From Streptomyces sp. OR43 (GTDB lineage: Bacteria; Actinomycetota; Actinomycetes; Streptomycetales; Streptomycetaceae), in NCBI RefSeq assembly GCF_008042275.1, contig NZ_RDBK01000022.1, positions 25,888-64,565 of the forward strand: a stretch of DNA of 38,678 bases. Direction: 5' to 3'. The translations under genes were made by a program, and so were the position numbers. Positions 14,854 to 23,276 of this stretch are shown here, in pieces. Position 1 is the first letter of the stretch. Every line of letters begins with the position of its first letter. The notes beneath the pieces were generated by a model. That model was given only the letters and a program-made list of their open reading frames with translations, had not been told where the DNA came from and made no database searches.

Positions 14854-16926
14854 TCAGACCGGTGCGCCCGCCGGGGCGACCGGGGCCAGTTCCTGCGTGA
14901 GGTCCTCCGCCAGCAGCCGCTTGGCGATCACGTCGACCGCCGCGCGCAGCCGTGCGTCGTCCGCCTGCTCCTGCTGGTCGCCCAGCTGCTCGGTCAGCCA
15001 GCGGGACCAGGCGTCGTTGATGGTCCTGGCTTCCCGGCTGCCCGCCTCGGTGTGCGTGAACAGATGGCCGTCCCCGGTGAGGTAGCCCTCCTCGATCATC
15101 CGGTCGAAGACGGGTACCAGGACCTCCGGCGGGATCCGGTGCCGGGCCGCGATCAGCCGGAGTCCCGCGTGGCCGACCATCCGGGTGAACAGCTCGACCT
15201 GCATCACCGCCCAGGCCCCCGCCATGTCGAGCCGGGTGTCGGACGAGGCCACGATCCGCCGGGCCGTGTCCGGGTCCACCCGCCGCAGGACCTTGGCCAC
15301 CGAGAACTCCAGCAGCCGGGCCGAGTCCCCGGAGCCCGGCGACGCGAACCCGTCACCCATGTCGGTCGAGGAGGCCCGTGCCGTGTCCCGCAGCTTCACC
15401 TGCTTCAGGAACAGCGCGACGACGAACCCGAGCACCGCGACCGGCACCGTCCACAGGAACACCGTGTGCAGGGTGTCGGCGTACGCCTGGGCGAGAGGCG
15501 CCGACTGGGCGTCGGGGAGGGAGTGCAGTCCTTCCGGGCTCTGCGCGGCCTTCGCCACCACCGCCGGATCCCCGCCCGCCCGCACCGCCGCCGCGACCCC
15601 GTCCTCGAGGTTGGGGCCGAGCGAGTTGGCGTAGATCGTCCCGAACACCGCCGTACCGAAGGAGCTGCCGAGCGTACGGAAGAACGTCACGCCCGAGGTC
15701 GCCGTGCCCAGGTCCGCGTAGTCGACGGTGTTCTGCACCGCGATCGTCAGCACCTGCATGCACAGCCCGATGCCGAGCCCGAGTACCAGCATGTACAGCG
15801 ACTCCAGCCACACCCCGCTGTCCGGCCCCATCCGGGAGAGCAGGAACAGTCCGACGGCCATGACGAGCGAGCCCACGATGGGGAAGACCCGGTAGCGGCC
15901 GGTCTTGCTGACCACGTTGCCGCTGAAGATCGAGGCGGCCAGCAGACCGATGACCATCGGCAGCGTCCGGACCCCCGACAGCGTCGCCGAGTCCCCGTCC
16001 ACGTACTGCAGATAGGTCGGCAGATAGATCATCGCGCCGAGCATGGCGAACCCCACGATGAAGCTGAGGATCGAGCAGACCGTGAAGACCGGATTGTTGA
16101 ACAGCCGCATCGGCAGCATCGGTTCCTTCGCCCGGAACTCGACGAGGCAGAACGCGGCGAGGGCGACCAGGCCGAGGACGAACAGGCCGATGATGACGGG
16201 GGAGCCCCAGGCGTACTCGTTGCCGCCCCAGCTCGTCGCCAGGATCAGGGAGCTCGCCCCGACCGTGACCATCGCGATGCCCAGATAGTCGATCACCGGA
16301 CGTCCCGCCGCCTTCACGGACGGGATGGTGCGCGCCGCCGCGATGACGACCACGATCGCGATCGGGACGTTGACGTAGAACGCCCAGCGCCAGGTCAGAT
16401 GGTCGGTGAAGAGGCCGCCCAGCAGCGGCCCGATGACAGTCGACACGCCGAACACGGCACCGATCGCACCCTGGTACTTGCCGCGGTCGCGCAGCGGGAT
16501 CACATCGGCGATGAGCGCCATCGACGTGACCATCAGACCGCCCGCGCCGATGCCCTGGAGGCCGCGCCACACGATCAGCAGCGTCATGTTGGTCGCGAGC
16601 CCGCAGAGGAACGAACCGGTGATGAAGATGATCGCCGAGAGCTGGAAGACGATCTTCCGGCCGAACAGGTCGCCGAACTTGCCGACCAGGACCGTCGCCA
16701 CGGTCTCCGCCAGGAGGTACGCGGTCACCACCCACGACATATGGGCGGCGCCGCCCAGGTCCGAGACGATCGTGGGCAGCGCCGTGCCCACGATTGTCTG
16801 GTCCAGGGCCGCCAGCAGAATACCGAGCACGATGGTCGCGAAGACGATGTTCCGGCGGCGTGGATCGAGCAGGGGCGGTGCGCCGGCGGCCTGCGCGGCG
16901 GGGGCGGTCTCGCTGGCAGTGGTCAC
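14854..16926 (-). CDS. DHA2 (EmrB/QacA) drug/H+ antiporter with extra C-terminal domain
   Basis: 690 residues, longer than the usual about 500. The membrane part shows DHA2 motifs: motif D1-like LLAALDQTIVGTALPTI in TM1, GKFGDLFGRK as motif A, and motif C IGPLLGGLFTDHLTWRW, with about 14 hydrophobic segments up to about residue 525. The remaining about 150 residues are soluble. They resemble a winged-helix fold (IPPEVLVPVFDRMIEEGYLTGDGHLFTHTEAG, then an amphipathic helix). The start is GTG 16926. It is on the same strand as the ATP-grasp gene 62 bases upstream, and may export that enzyme's product. Confidence 0.9.
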   Translation of the reverse strand: MTTASETAPAAQAAGAPPLLDPRRRNIVFATIVLGILLAALDQTIVGTALPTIVSDLGGAAHMSWVVTAYLLAETVATVLVGKFGDLFGRKIVFQLSAIIFITGSFLCGLATNMTLLIVWRGLQGIGAGGLMVTSMALIADVIPLRDRGKYQGAIGAVFGVSTVIGPLLGGLFTDHLTWRWAFYVNVPIAIVVVIAAARTIPSVKAAGRPVIDYLGIAMVTVGASSLILATSWGGNEYAWGSPVIIGLFVLGLVALAAFCLVEFRAKEPMLPMRLFNNPVFTVCSILSFIVGFAMLGAMIYLPTYLQYVDGDSATLSGVRTLPMVIGLLAASIFSGNVVSKTGRYRVFPIVGSLVMAVGLFLLSRMGPDSGVWLESLYMLVLGLGIGLCMQVLTIAVQNTVDYADLGTATSGVTFFRTLGSSFGTAVFGTIYANSLGPNLEDGVAAAVRAGGDPAVVAKAAQSPEGLHSLPDAQSAPLAQAYADTLHTVFLWTVPVAVLGFVVALFLKQVKLRDTARASSTDMGDGFASPGSGDSARLLEFSVAKVLRRVDPDTARRIVASSDTRLDMAGAWAVMQVELFTRMVGHAGLRLIAARHRIPPEVLVPVFDRMIEEGYLTGDGHLFTHTEAGSREARTINDAWSRWLTEQLGDQQEQADDARLRAAVDVIAKRLLAEDLTQELAPVAPAGAPV

Positions 16927-16988
16927 CCTTGCACCCTCACACCGCTCCCTGTCACCCGCATGCGGGGGGCGGCCGGACGGTGAACGGG

Positions 16989-17816
16989 TCAGCCCAGCAG
17001 GTCCTTCAACGACGTCTTCATCCGCGCGACGAACGCCTCCCGCACCGCTTCACCCACCCGGTCCAGCGAGAGATACGGATTGAGGTCCTCCAGCTCGACG
17101 AGCAGCAGCTCACCCCCCTCCGTCCGGCACGCGTCGACTCGCTGGATGCCGTGGTCGAGGGTGTTCCAGTCGACGAACGCGCGTGCGAACGCCAGATCCG
17201 CCGCGCCGGCCGCGTACGGCTCCAGCACCCACCGCTGCTCCGGGTGCGGTGTGTACAGCGCGTACTGGAAGTCGTGGTCGACGAAGTAGAAGGACACCTC
17301 GTAGCGAAAGTCGATCCGCGGCTGGACCAGCTGCGTACCGTCCGCCCCGGGAGGCAGGACCGGGGTACGGACGAACTGCAGCCCGGCCGAGTCCGCGCCC
17401 AGCTTCGGCTTGATGACATAGCCCTCGGCCTCGGGCAGCAGCCCCAGATCCGCCGCCCGGTCCACCGTCGGGATCACCGGATACCCGGCCCGGCTCAGAT
17501 CGACGAGGTACTGCTTGCCCGCCATGTCGCCCCGGCCGGTCAGCGGGTTGTAGACCCGCGTGCCCAGCTCCCGGGCCCGCGCGCAGAACGCGTCGTACGC
17601 CTCCCGGTAGTGCAGCACCGGACCGCTGTTGCGTACGACGACGGCGTCGAAGCCCTCCAGCAGCGCGGCGGCGTCGCGCGGGTGACAGAGCGCGATGTCG
17701 AAGTCCTCGCGCAGCCGTGACGTCAGGTGGATGTCCTCGTCGCAGTAGCGGCGACCGCGGGCCTCGTAGGCGAGATCGGTGACGAAGAGAACGGACGGGC
17801 GGAGTCCGGCGGACAT
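16989..17816 (-). CDS. ATP-grasp family enzyme, substrate unknown
   Basis: 275 residues, ATG 17816 with TGGGGGAACC upstream. The ATP-grasp fold is indicated by GDMAGKQYLVDL before the lid, the ATP-contacting strand YVIKPKLGADSAG, VQPRIDFRYEVSFYFVD, and the metal-binding ELEDLNPYLS segment (Glu and Asn of the E-x-N signature). N-terminal strands (VLFVTDLAYEARG, FDAVVVRNSGPV) form a pre-ATP-grasp domain. Such enzymes join a carboxylate to an amine or thiol using ATP. With a divergent P450 78 bases away and a drug exporter downstream it could be part of a small biosynthetic unit. The call of family is good; function is unknown. Confidence 0.75.
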   Translation of the reverse strand: MSAGLRPSVLFVTDLAYEARGRRYCDEDIHLTSRLREDFDIALCHPRDAAALLEGFDAVVVRNSGPVLHYREAYDAFCARARELGTRVYNPLTGRGDMAGKQYLVDLSRAGYPVIPTVDRAADLGLLPEAEGYVIKPKLGADSAGLQFVRTPVLPPGADGTQLVQPRIDFRYEVSFYFVDHDFQYALYTPHPEQRWVLEPYAAGAADLAFARAFVDWNTLDHGIQRVDACRTEGGELLLVELEDLNPYLSLDRVGEAVREAFVARMKTSLKDLLG

Positions 17817-17893
17817 GGTTCCCCCAGGGGTTTCAGGGCTGACGGCAAGTCAATAGCCTGGGCGGCGTTGCCCGTCAACGACCCTGGAGCGTC

Positions 17894-19150
17894 ATGACAT
17901 CCGCCCCACAAGAGTCACTCGCCTCGCAAGCACCGCCCGTGCCCGACATTCTCTCGCCCTCCTTCGCCGCCGACCCCTACGGGGCCTACCGGATCATGCG
18001 GGAGAGTCACCCGCTGATCCTGCACGAAGCCACGAACAGTTACGTCGTCTCCCGCTACGAGGACGTCGAGCGGGTCTTCAAGGACAAGGCCGGCGAGTTC
18101 ACCACCGACAACTACGACTGGCAGATCGAGCCCGTCCACGGCAAGACCATTCTCCAGCTCAGCGGCCGTGAGCACGCCGTACGCCGGGCCCTGGTCGCCC
18201 CGGCCTTCCGGGGCACGGACCTCCAGGAGAAGTTCCTTCCGGTCATCGAGCGCAACGCACGCGAGCTGATCGACACCTTCCGGCACACCGGCGAGGCCGA
18301 CCTCGTGGAGGCGTTCGCCACGCGCTTCCCCGTCCTCGTCATCGCCGACATGCTCGGCCTGGACAAGGCGGACCACGACCGCTTCCACGGCTGGTACACC
18401 ACGGTCATCGCCTTCCTCGGCAACCTCGCGGGCGACCCGGAGGTGGCGGCGGCCGGCGACCGGACGCGGCAGGAATTCGCCGAGTACATGATCCCGGTCA
18501 TCCAGGAGCGGCGGAAGGCACCCGGCGACGATTTGCTCTCCGCGCTCTGCGCCGCCGAGGTGGACGGTGTCCGGATGAGCGACGAGGACATCAAGGCGTT
18601 CTGCAGCCTGCTGCTCGCCGCGGGTGGCGAGACCACCGACAAGGCCATCGCCTCGATCTTCGCCAACCTGCTGACCCACCCCGAGCAGCTCGCCGCCGTA
18701 CGGGAGGACCGCACCCTCGTCGACCGGGCCTTCGCCGAGACGCTGCGGCTCACCCCGCCGGTGCACATGATCATGCGACAGACGGCCGTCGACGTGGAGC
18801 TCGGCGGCGGCCGGGTGCCGGCCGGGTCGACCGTCACGTGCCTGATCGGCTCGGCCAACCGGGACGCGTCCCGGTACCGCGACCCGGACCGCTTCGACCT
18901 CTTCCGCACCGACCTGACCAGCACCACCGCGTTCTCCGCGGCGGCCGACCATCTGGCGTTCGCCCTCGGCCGGCACTTCTGCGTGGGCGCGCTGCTGGCC
19001 AGGGCCGAGGTGCGGACCGGGGTGAACATGCTGCTCGACGCGATGCCCGACGTGCGGCTCGCAGACGGCTTCATCCCGTCCGAGCGGGGCGTCTTCACGC
19101 GGGGGCCGCAGTCGTTGCCGGTGAGGTTCACCCCGGTCGCCGGGCGCTGA
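17894..19150 (+). CDS. Cytochrome P450
   Basis: 418 residues, ATG with CTGGAGCG upstream. All canonical motifs are present: I-helix AGGETT (Ala243-Thr248), K-helix ETLR (Glu282, Arg285), and the heme loop FALGRHFCVG with Cys363. The HAVRRALVAPAF C-helix fits bacterial class I P450s. It needs ferredoxin and ferredoxin reductase partners, which are not encoded nearby. It is divergent from the ATP-grasp gene. The subfamily was not determined; substrates of this class include fatty acids, terpenes and polyketides. Confidence 0.92.
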   Translation: MTSAPQESLASQAPPVPDILSPSFAADPYGAYRIMRESHPLILHEATNSYVVSRYEDVERVFKDKAGEFTTDNYDWQIEPVHGKTILQLSGREHAVRRALVAPAFRGTDLQEKFLPVIERNARELIDTFRHTGEADLVEAFATRFPVLVIADMLGLDKADHDRFHGWYTTVIAFLGNLAGDPEVAAAGDRTRQEFAEYMIPVIQERRKAPGDDLLSALCAAEVDGVRMSDEDIKAFCSLLLAAGGETTDKAIASIFANLLTHPEQLAAVREDRTLVDRAFAETLRLTPPVHMIMRQTAVDVELGGGRVPAGSTVTCLIGSANRDASRYRDPDRFDLFRTDLTSTTAFSAAADHLAFALGRHFCVGALLARAEVRTGVNMLLDAMPDVRLADGFIPSERGVFTRGPQSLPVRFTPVAGR

Positions 19151-19170
19151 CCGGGTGCCTGGGCCCGGTC
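19149..19170. terminator. Hairpin after P450 gene
   Basis: GACCGGG (19149-19155, including the end of the stop codon) pairs with CCCGGTC (19164-19170) over 7 bp around TGCCTGGG. It lies between convergent P450 and acyl-CoA dehydrogenase genes. Two copies of GGCCCATGGCC follow at 19174 and 19210 in the same gap. Confidence 0.5.
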
Positions 19171-19225
19171 GTCGGCCCATGGCCGTGGCGTCGGTGACCG
19201 GTCGCCCCCGGCCCATGGCCCCGCG

Positions 19226-20440
19226 TCAGCGGATGTGGCGCCCCGAGATCGCCCGCGCGATGACCAGGCGCTGGATCTCGCTGGTCCCCTCGAAGATCGT
19301 GTAGATCTTGGCGTCGCGGTACATCCGCTCCACCGGATGCTCGCGGCTGTACCCGGCGCCCCCGAGGATCTGGACGGCCTTCTCCGTGGCGGACACCGCG
19401 AGTTCGCCCGCGCGCAGCTTGGACATGGAGCCCTGGCCCGCGTCGAAGGTCCGGTCGTTGCGGGCCATCCACGCGGCCTGCCAGATCAGCAGCCGTACGG
19501 ACTCGATCTCCGTACGGATGTCGGCCAGCGCGAACGCGATCGACTGGTTCTCGATGATGGGCCGGCCGAACGCCTCGCGCTGTCCGGCGTACTCCAGCGC
19601 GTACTCGTAGGCCGCGCGTGCGATGCCCAGCGCCTGTGCGGCGACGGTCGGGCGGCTGACCTCGAAGGTCGCCATCGCCGCCTGGCCCTTGGCGGTGCCG
19701 CCCTCGCGGGCGCGGGCCAGCCGGGCGTCCAGCTTCTCCTTGCCGCCCAGCAGACAGTGGCCGGGCACCCGTACGCCGTCGAGGAAGACATCCGCCGTGT
19801 GCGAGGCACGCAGCCCCAGCTTCTTGATGGTGCGGCTCGCCTCCAGGCCCTTCGTCGCGGGGGGCACGATGAACGCGGCCTGTCCGCGGGCGCCGAGCGA
19901 CGGGTCGACCGAGGCGACGACGACATGGATCCCCGCGATCCCGCCGTTGGTGATCCACGCCTTCTGGCCCGAGAGCACCCACTCGTCCTTGGCCTCGTCG
20001 TAACGGGCCTTCGTGGCCATCGCGGAGACGTCGGACCCGGCCTGCGGTTCGGAGACGCAGAACGCCGCGACCTTCGGGTCGTCCTCGTCGCCGTAGCACT
20101 GGGGGACCCACTCGGCGAGCTGGTCGGGTGTGCCGGAGGCGAAGATTCCGGCGACGGCGAGGGAGGTGCCGAACAGGGCCATCCCGATGCCGGCGTCGCC
20201 CCAGAACAGTTCCTCGTTGGCTATCTGGAGGGAGAGCCCTGTGGGGTCGCCGTACATGTCGGCCAGCGACTCGAATCCGTACAGGCCGATCCGGGCCGCC
20301 TCCTGGATGACGGGCCAGGGCGTCTCCTCGCGGGCGTCCCATTCGGCGGCCGCCGGGCGCACCACCTGGGCGGCGAAGCCGTGCACCCAGTTGCGCAGGT
20401 CCTGCTGTTCCTCGGTGAGGGCGAGGGAGAAGTAGCTCAT
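19226..20440 (-). CDS. Acyl-CoA dehydrogenase
   Basis: 404 residues, full length. FAD and substrate motifs are present: CVSEPQAGSDVSAM, WITNGGIAG, the RxAFGxPI-like region QREAFGRPIIENQSIAF, GSMSKLRAGELAV, and YTIFEGTSEIQRLVIAR holding the usual catalytic-base region. The enzyme would oxidise an acyl-CoA to the 2-enoyl-CoA in beta-oxidation. It begins 5 bases after the SCP2 gene, so the two form one operon. The chain length or sterol side-chain preference cannot be read from the sequence. Confidence 0.92.
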   Translation of the reverse strand: MSYFSLALTEEQQDLRNWVHGFAAQVVRPAAAEWDAREETPWPVIQEAARIGLYGFESLADMYGDPTGLSLQIANEELFWGDAGIGMALFGTSLAVAGIFASGTPDQLAEWVPQCYGDEDDPKVAAFCVSEPQAGSDVSAMATKARYDEAKDEWVLSGQKAWITNGGIAGIHVVVASVDPSLGARGQAAFIVPPATKGLEASRTIKKLGLRASHTADVFLDGVRVPGHCLLGGKEKLDARLARAREGGTAKGQAAMATFEVSRPTVAAQALGIARAAYEYALEYAGQREAFGRPIIENQSIAFALADIRTEIESVRLLIWQAAWMARNDRTFDAGQGSMSKLRAGELAVSATEKAVQILGGAGYSREHPVERMYRDAKIYTIFEGTSEIQRLVIARAISGRHIR

Positions 20441-20445
20441 CGGCC

Positions 20446-20919
20446 TCAGGCCTTCGGGATGTCGAAGTAGCGGGTGAGGCCCGAGGCGAGGCCGACATCG
20501 CCGGCCACCTTCAGCTTGCGCATCATGAACATCGTCACGGGGTTGCCGTTGCCGGAGACCAGCTTGAGGAACTCCGCGTCGGCCATCACCAGCGTCGTGC
20601 GCGGTTCGGCGTCGGAGCGGCCCTCGCTGACCGTGCAGGCGCCGTCCGCGATCGCGGTCTCGTAGACCGTGTCGGTGTCACCCGTGATCTTCCAGCGGAT
20701 CAGCGCCTTGAGCTGTCCCGCCGCCTCCGGGCGGAACTGCTGCTTCATCCGGCCGAAGACCTCGCCGAGCACCCGGGTGCGCAGTTCGCCGTGCATGACC
20801 TCGCCGAGCTGCTTGGCGGACAGGCCCTTCACGATGCGCGCGAACTCCTGCGGGGAGACGGCCGCGAAGTCGAGGGCCGTCAGTTCGTCGGTGAGGTTGC
20901 CGCTGCTGTTGTCGGCCAC
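20446..20919 (-). CDS. SCP2 sterol-carrier domain protein
   Basis: 157 residues from GTG 20919, with AAGGAACTGGC as ribosome site. The N-terminal helical part (ELTALDFAAVSPQEFARIVKGL) is followed by an SCP2-like sheet and pocket: ALIRWKITGDTDTVYETAIADGACTV, TTLVMADAEFLKLVSG, TMFMMRKLKVAGDVGLAS. SCP2 domains bind sterols, fatty acyl-CoAs and similar lipids. It is the first gene of a pair with acyl-CoA dehydrogenase, so it may present substrates for beta-oxidation. A tandem inverted-repeat operator sits 10-39 bases upstream and touches the ribosome site. Confidence 0.9.
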   Translation of the reverse strand: MADNSSGNLTDELTALDFAAVSPQEFARIVKGLSAKQLGEVMHGELRTRVLGEVFGRMKQQFRPEAAGQLKALIRWKITGDTDTVYETAIADGACTVSEGRSDAEPRTTLVMADAEFLKLVSGNGNPVTMFMMRKLKVAGDVGLASGLTRYFDIPKA

Positions 20920-20928
20920 GCCAGTTCC

Positions 20929-20958
20929 TTACTCTGGAGTAAACTTACTTCCGAGTAA
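20929..20958. promoter_or_regulatory. Tandem TTAC-N6-GTAA operator upstream of SCP2 gene
   Basis: TTACTCTGGAGTAA (20929-20942) and TTACTTCCGAGTAA (20945-20958) are two inverted repeats 16 bases apart. They lie directly upstream of the SCP2 start at 20919 and overlap the AAGGA ribosome site. The spacing and form are typical of TetR-family operators that repress fatty acid degradation genes. Confidence 0.7.
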
Positions 20959-21006
20959 GGTAAGGGCATGGCGCCGCCTCCGCAAGACGGAGGTACTGCG
21001 AGGGAG

Positions 21007-21270
21007 TCACCAGGAGCTGCCGGGGCGCACCGCCAGCCGGGGATGGTGGGCGGAGAGCACCTTGTTGGCGCGGGCCAGTTCCGACAGCGCCTGCTCCCGG
21101 TCGGCCTGGTCCTCGATGTCGAGCCGCGGGCCGCGGAAGCTGCGGACCTCGCGCGCCGCGCACTCCGCGTCGAACTCCGCCTCCAGGATGTGCGCCGGGA
21201 TGCAGGAGCCGATCAGCGCCGCGATGCGGTCCGGAATCGGTACGGGGACGAGCAGGTGCGAGGCGGTCAT
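21007..21270 (-). CDS. Small hypothetical protein upstream of SCP2 gene
   Basis: 87 residues from ATG 21270, with GAGAGGGAA upstream. No family recognised. It begins with a hydrophobic stretch (LLVPVPIPDRIAALIGSCIP) and continues as an acidic, probably helical region (EAEFDAECAAREVRSF, DIEDQADREQALSELARANK). Third-position GC is very strong on this strand. It lies 87 bases before the SCP2 gene on the same strand, and a TTAC-N6-GTAA site is about 150 bases upstream. Soluble, possibly a partner of the lipid-binding or regulatory genes here; no function is claimed. Confidence 0.7.
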   Translation of the reverse strand: MTASHLLVPVPIPDRIAALIGSCIPAHILEAEFDAECAAREVRSFRGPRLDIEDQADREQALSELARANKVLSAHHPRLAVRPGSSW

Positions 21271-21421
21271 GGGGGTTCCCTCTCGAATGGTGGCCAGGAG
21301 GTCGGACGTTGCGCCGCCGGGTGGGCGGACGACTCCTCCATATGTACGGGACGCAGTTCCGGGTTTCTCGTTGAGAACGTCTCCGTGTGGCAACCGTTCG
21401 CGACTGACCGGCTATTTCCGC

Positions 21422-21435
21422 TTACCCATAAGTAA
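21422..21435. promoter_or_regulatory. Third TTAC-N6-GTAA site
   Basis: TTACCCATAAGTAA matches the outer arms of the two sites at 20929-20958. It lies between the end of the PucR gene (21484) and the start of the 87-residue protein gene (21270), consistent with a promoter for that gene. Confidence 0.5.
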
Positions 21436-21483
21436 GTTGACCCGCTGCGCCGTACCGGCCCCCGGCCCGTACGGCCCGGCTGG

Positions 21484-22698
21484 TCAGAGGGGGACGTTCT
21501 CGCTGCGTGACCGGAGCTGGAGCGCGCGCAGCACCGCCTCCGTGGAGAACCGGCTTTCGGGATCGGTGAGTTGTTCACCGAATATCGTCTCCAGATTGCG
21601 CATGCGGTAGCGCACGGTCTGCGGGTGCACATCGAGCAGGGCGCCCATGTGGGCGGCTGTGCCACGGGTGTCGAGCCAGATGCGCAAGGTCTCGACCAGC
21701 CGGTCCCGCCGGGTGGCGGTGATGCCCGCGATCGGGGCGAGCTCCCGCTGTGCGAGCTGCTCGAGCAGCGCGGGGTCGGACAGCAGCCAGAGCGTGACCA
21801 GGTGGTTCTCGCAGAGTACGAGTGGAGCGTCGTCGATGACGCCGCTGTCGATGAGTTCCAGCACCCGGCGGGCCCAGCGGATGGAGTCGGACGCCTGTGC
21901 CGTGGGAACGGTGGGGCCGATCGCGACCCGGGTGCCGATCAGGGCCCGCTCGAGCATCTGTCTGCGTGCCTCGTCGAGCGGTCCCGGTATCAGCAGGTGT
22001 GGTTGCGGGCTGCTGAGGTCGACCAGCATGTCGCGGTCCGCGTCGACGCGGTCGAGCCCGGCGGGGGCCCGCGCGGCGACCAGGGTGACCTGTTCGGGCA
22101 AGGGCCAGCCGGTCTGTTCGCAGAGCTCGGCGATGGCGGTGCGCGGTACCGGCCGACCGGCGAGGATGAGATGGAGCAGGCGCCGGCGCGTGGCCTCGCT
22201 CTGTTCGCCCGACTGGGACTGGACCTCGAGGAAGCCCTCCCGTGACAGCGACTCCAGTTCGTCGACATAGGCGAAGAGCGCGTCGGCGAAGCTGAGCATG
22301 AGCGCGGGCGAGAAGCTGTAGCTCCGGCCGACCTTCTTCGCCCGGCGCAGCGCCACCCGGGCGCCGAGGCGGTAGGCCCCCTGCAGCGCCTCCATGCTCC
22401 GGCCCTCGTAGGCCTCGAACCGGCCGAAGCGGCGGCACATGTCGTCGCGCAGGCTGGTGGACGTGGAGGGCTCCGCGACGAGGTCGACGAAGGAGGCGAG
22501 GCTCTGCTCCACGCCGACCCGTAACGCCTGTCCGTTGGGGCCGTCGAGCAGACGCGCGTACACCGGATACGCCCGGGTCACCTCGACGCCTATTTCCTTG
22601 ATGAGACTGGGAAGTTCGGGCCGCATGATTGCGGCGAACTCCTGCGGGAGAGGGCCCAGCGGATCGTCGGCGTCGGACGGATGAATGCGGTGCGGCAT
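21484..22698 (-). CDS. PucR/CdaR-type helix-turn-helix regulator
   Basis: 404 residues from ATG 22698 with AAGGGGAAAG upstream; the frame is open further back to 22851 without a better start. The N-terminal half is helical and sensor-like (PELPSLIKEIGVEVTRAYPVYARLL, FEAYEGRSMEALQGAYRLGARVALRR). A GGDEF-like degenerate centre follows. The PucR C-terminal HTH ends the protein: AAHMGALLDVHPQTVRYRMRNLETIFG. Such regulators are often beside the genes they control. It lies between the SCP2/acyl-CoA dehydrogenase genes and the exported-protein and mce genes, so any of these are candidate targets. Confidence 0.88.
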   Translation of the reverse strand: MPHRIHPSDADDPLGPLPQEFAAIMRPELPSLIKEIGVEVTRAYPVYARLLDGPNGQALRVGVEQSLASFVDLVAEPSTSTSLRDDMCRRFGRFEAYEGRSMEALQGAYRLGARVALRRAKKVGRSYSFSPALMLSFADALFAYVDELESLSREGFLEVQSQSGEQSEATRRRLLHLILAGRPVPRTAIAELCEQTGWPLPEQVTLVAARAPAGLDRVDADRDMLVDLSSPQPHLLIPGPLDEARRQMLERALIGTRVAIGPTVPTAQASDSIRWARRVLELIDSGVIDDAPLVLCENHLVTLWLLSDPALLEQLAQRELAPIAGITATRRDRLVETLRIWLDTRGTAAHMGALLDVHPQTVRYRMRNLETIFGEQLTDPESRFSTEAVLRALQLRSRSENVPL

Positions 22699-22775
22699 GA
22701 CTTTCCCCTTGCTCTCCGGCGCCCGGTGGGGGTGAGGCAGTGGGGGAAAGCGCTCCCACGAACCGACAGGTGCGT

Positions 22776-22804
22776 ACCAAGTTCGCGATGAAGATAGACC
22801 AAGT
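22776..22804. repeat. Direct repeat ACCAAGT upstream of PucR gene
   Basis: ACCAAGT occurs at 22776-22782 and 22798-22804, 22 bases (two helical turns) apart, 78-106 bases upstream of the PucR start. A CTTGAACAAG palindrome lies about 20 bases further on. It may be an autoregulatory site. Confidence 0.3.
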
Positions 22805-23234
22805 CGGGCATCGTGCACACCACTTGAACAAGATCGAAGTGCAGGGGCCACACATCCTGGCCGGGTTGTGGTACTTCCGTGCAGGTGGGGCGCGAATGCT
22901 CACTTCAAGACAATGTTTTCCGGCCGTTTACTCCTCTCACGACAATTATGTAACCCTGGGTAATGGGGAAATTGGGCGGGCTCGGCCCGATTCGTTGCCG
23001 ACTGTTCCGGGAGTCGGGAATCGCCATGCCTCCGGAGGGTTTCCGGGGAGGGGGTGCGGCAGGTGTCCTGTACCGTTCGGAACCGCCGTGTGCACAGGGA
23101 TTTCCGGCGTCCAGGCATGGGGGCGTCGCGCGCCGGAAGAGTTGTCGGAGGCGCGCATTCCGAATATGCGCGCCCGTTCGGCCTCCGGCGCACCGAGCTT
23201 ACTGTCCGTCACCGGACCGGGCTCGGTGGCCCGA

Positions 23235-23276
23235 AGCCGGCGCGGGCCCTGGCGGCCCGCCGCCGGGTTGCCGGCT
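23235..23276. repeat. Nested hairpin in gene-empty region
   Basis: Outer arms AGCCGGC (23235-23241) and GCCGGCT (23270-23276) enclose GCGGGCC-CTGGC-GGCCCGC (23242-23260), a perfect 7-bp stem. It could be an RNA structure or a terminator, but no adjacent gene ends here. Confidence 0.35.

Noticed and set aside
14854..16983. Very long plus-strand open frame opposite the drug exporter
   Set aside because: It is rich in Arg, His, Asp and Gln and is the antisense shadow of the exporter gene; no membrane or domain pattern.
19174..19220. Two copies of GGCCCATGGCC
   Set aside because: Short GC-rich repeats in a terminator-containing gap; probably chance and not a regulatory site.
21267..21341. 24-codon frame whose stop overlaps the ATG of the 87-residue gene (ATGA)
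   Set aside because: It could be a coupled leader peptide, but it has no ribosome site before its ATG and proline-rich composition; not enough support to call.
20968..21435. Plus-strand open frame starting just after the TTAC-N6-GTAA tandem sites
   Set aside because: It runs opposite to the 87-residue gene, whose codons have much stronger third-position GC; the plus-strand product is Arg/Gly/Ala-rich and unlike a protein.
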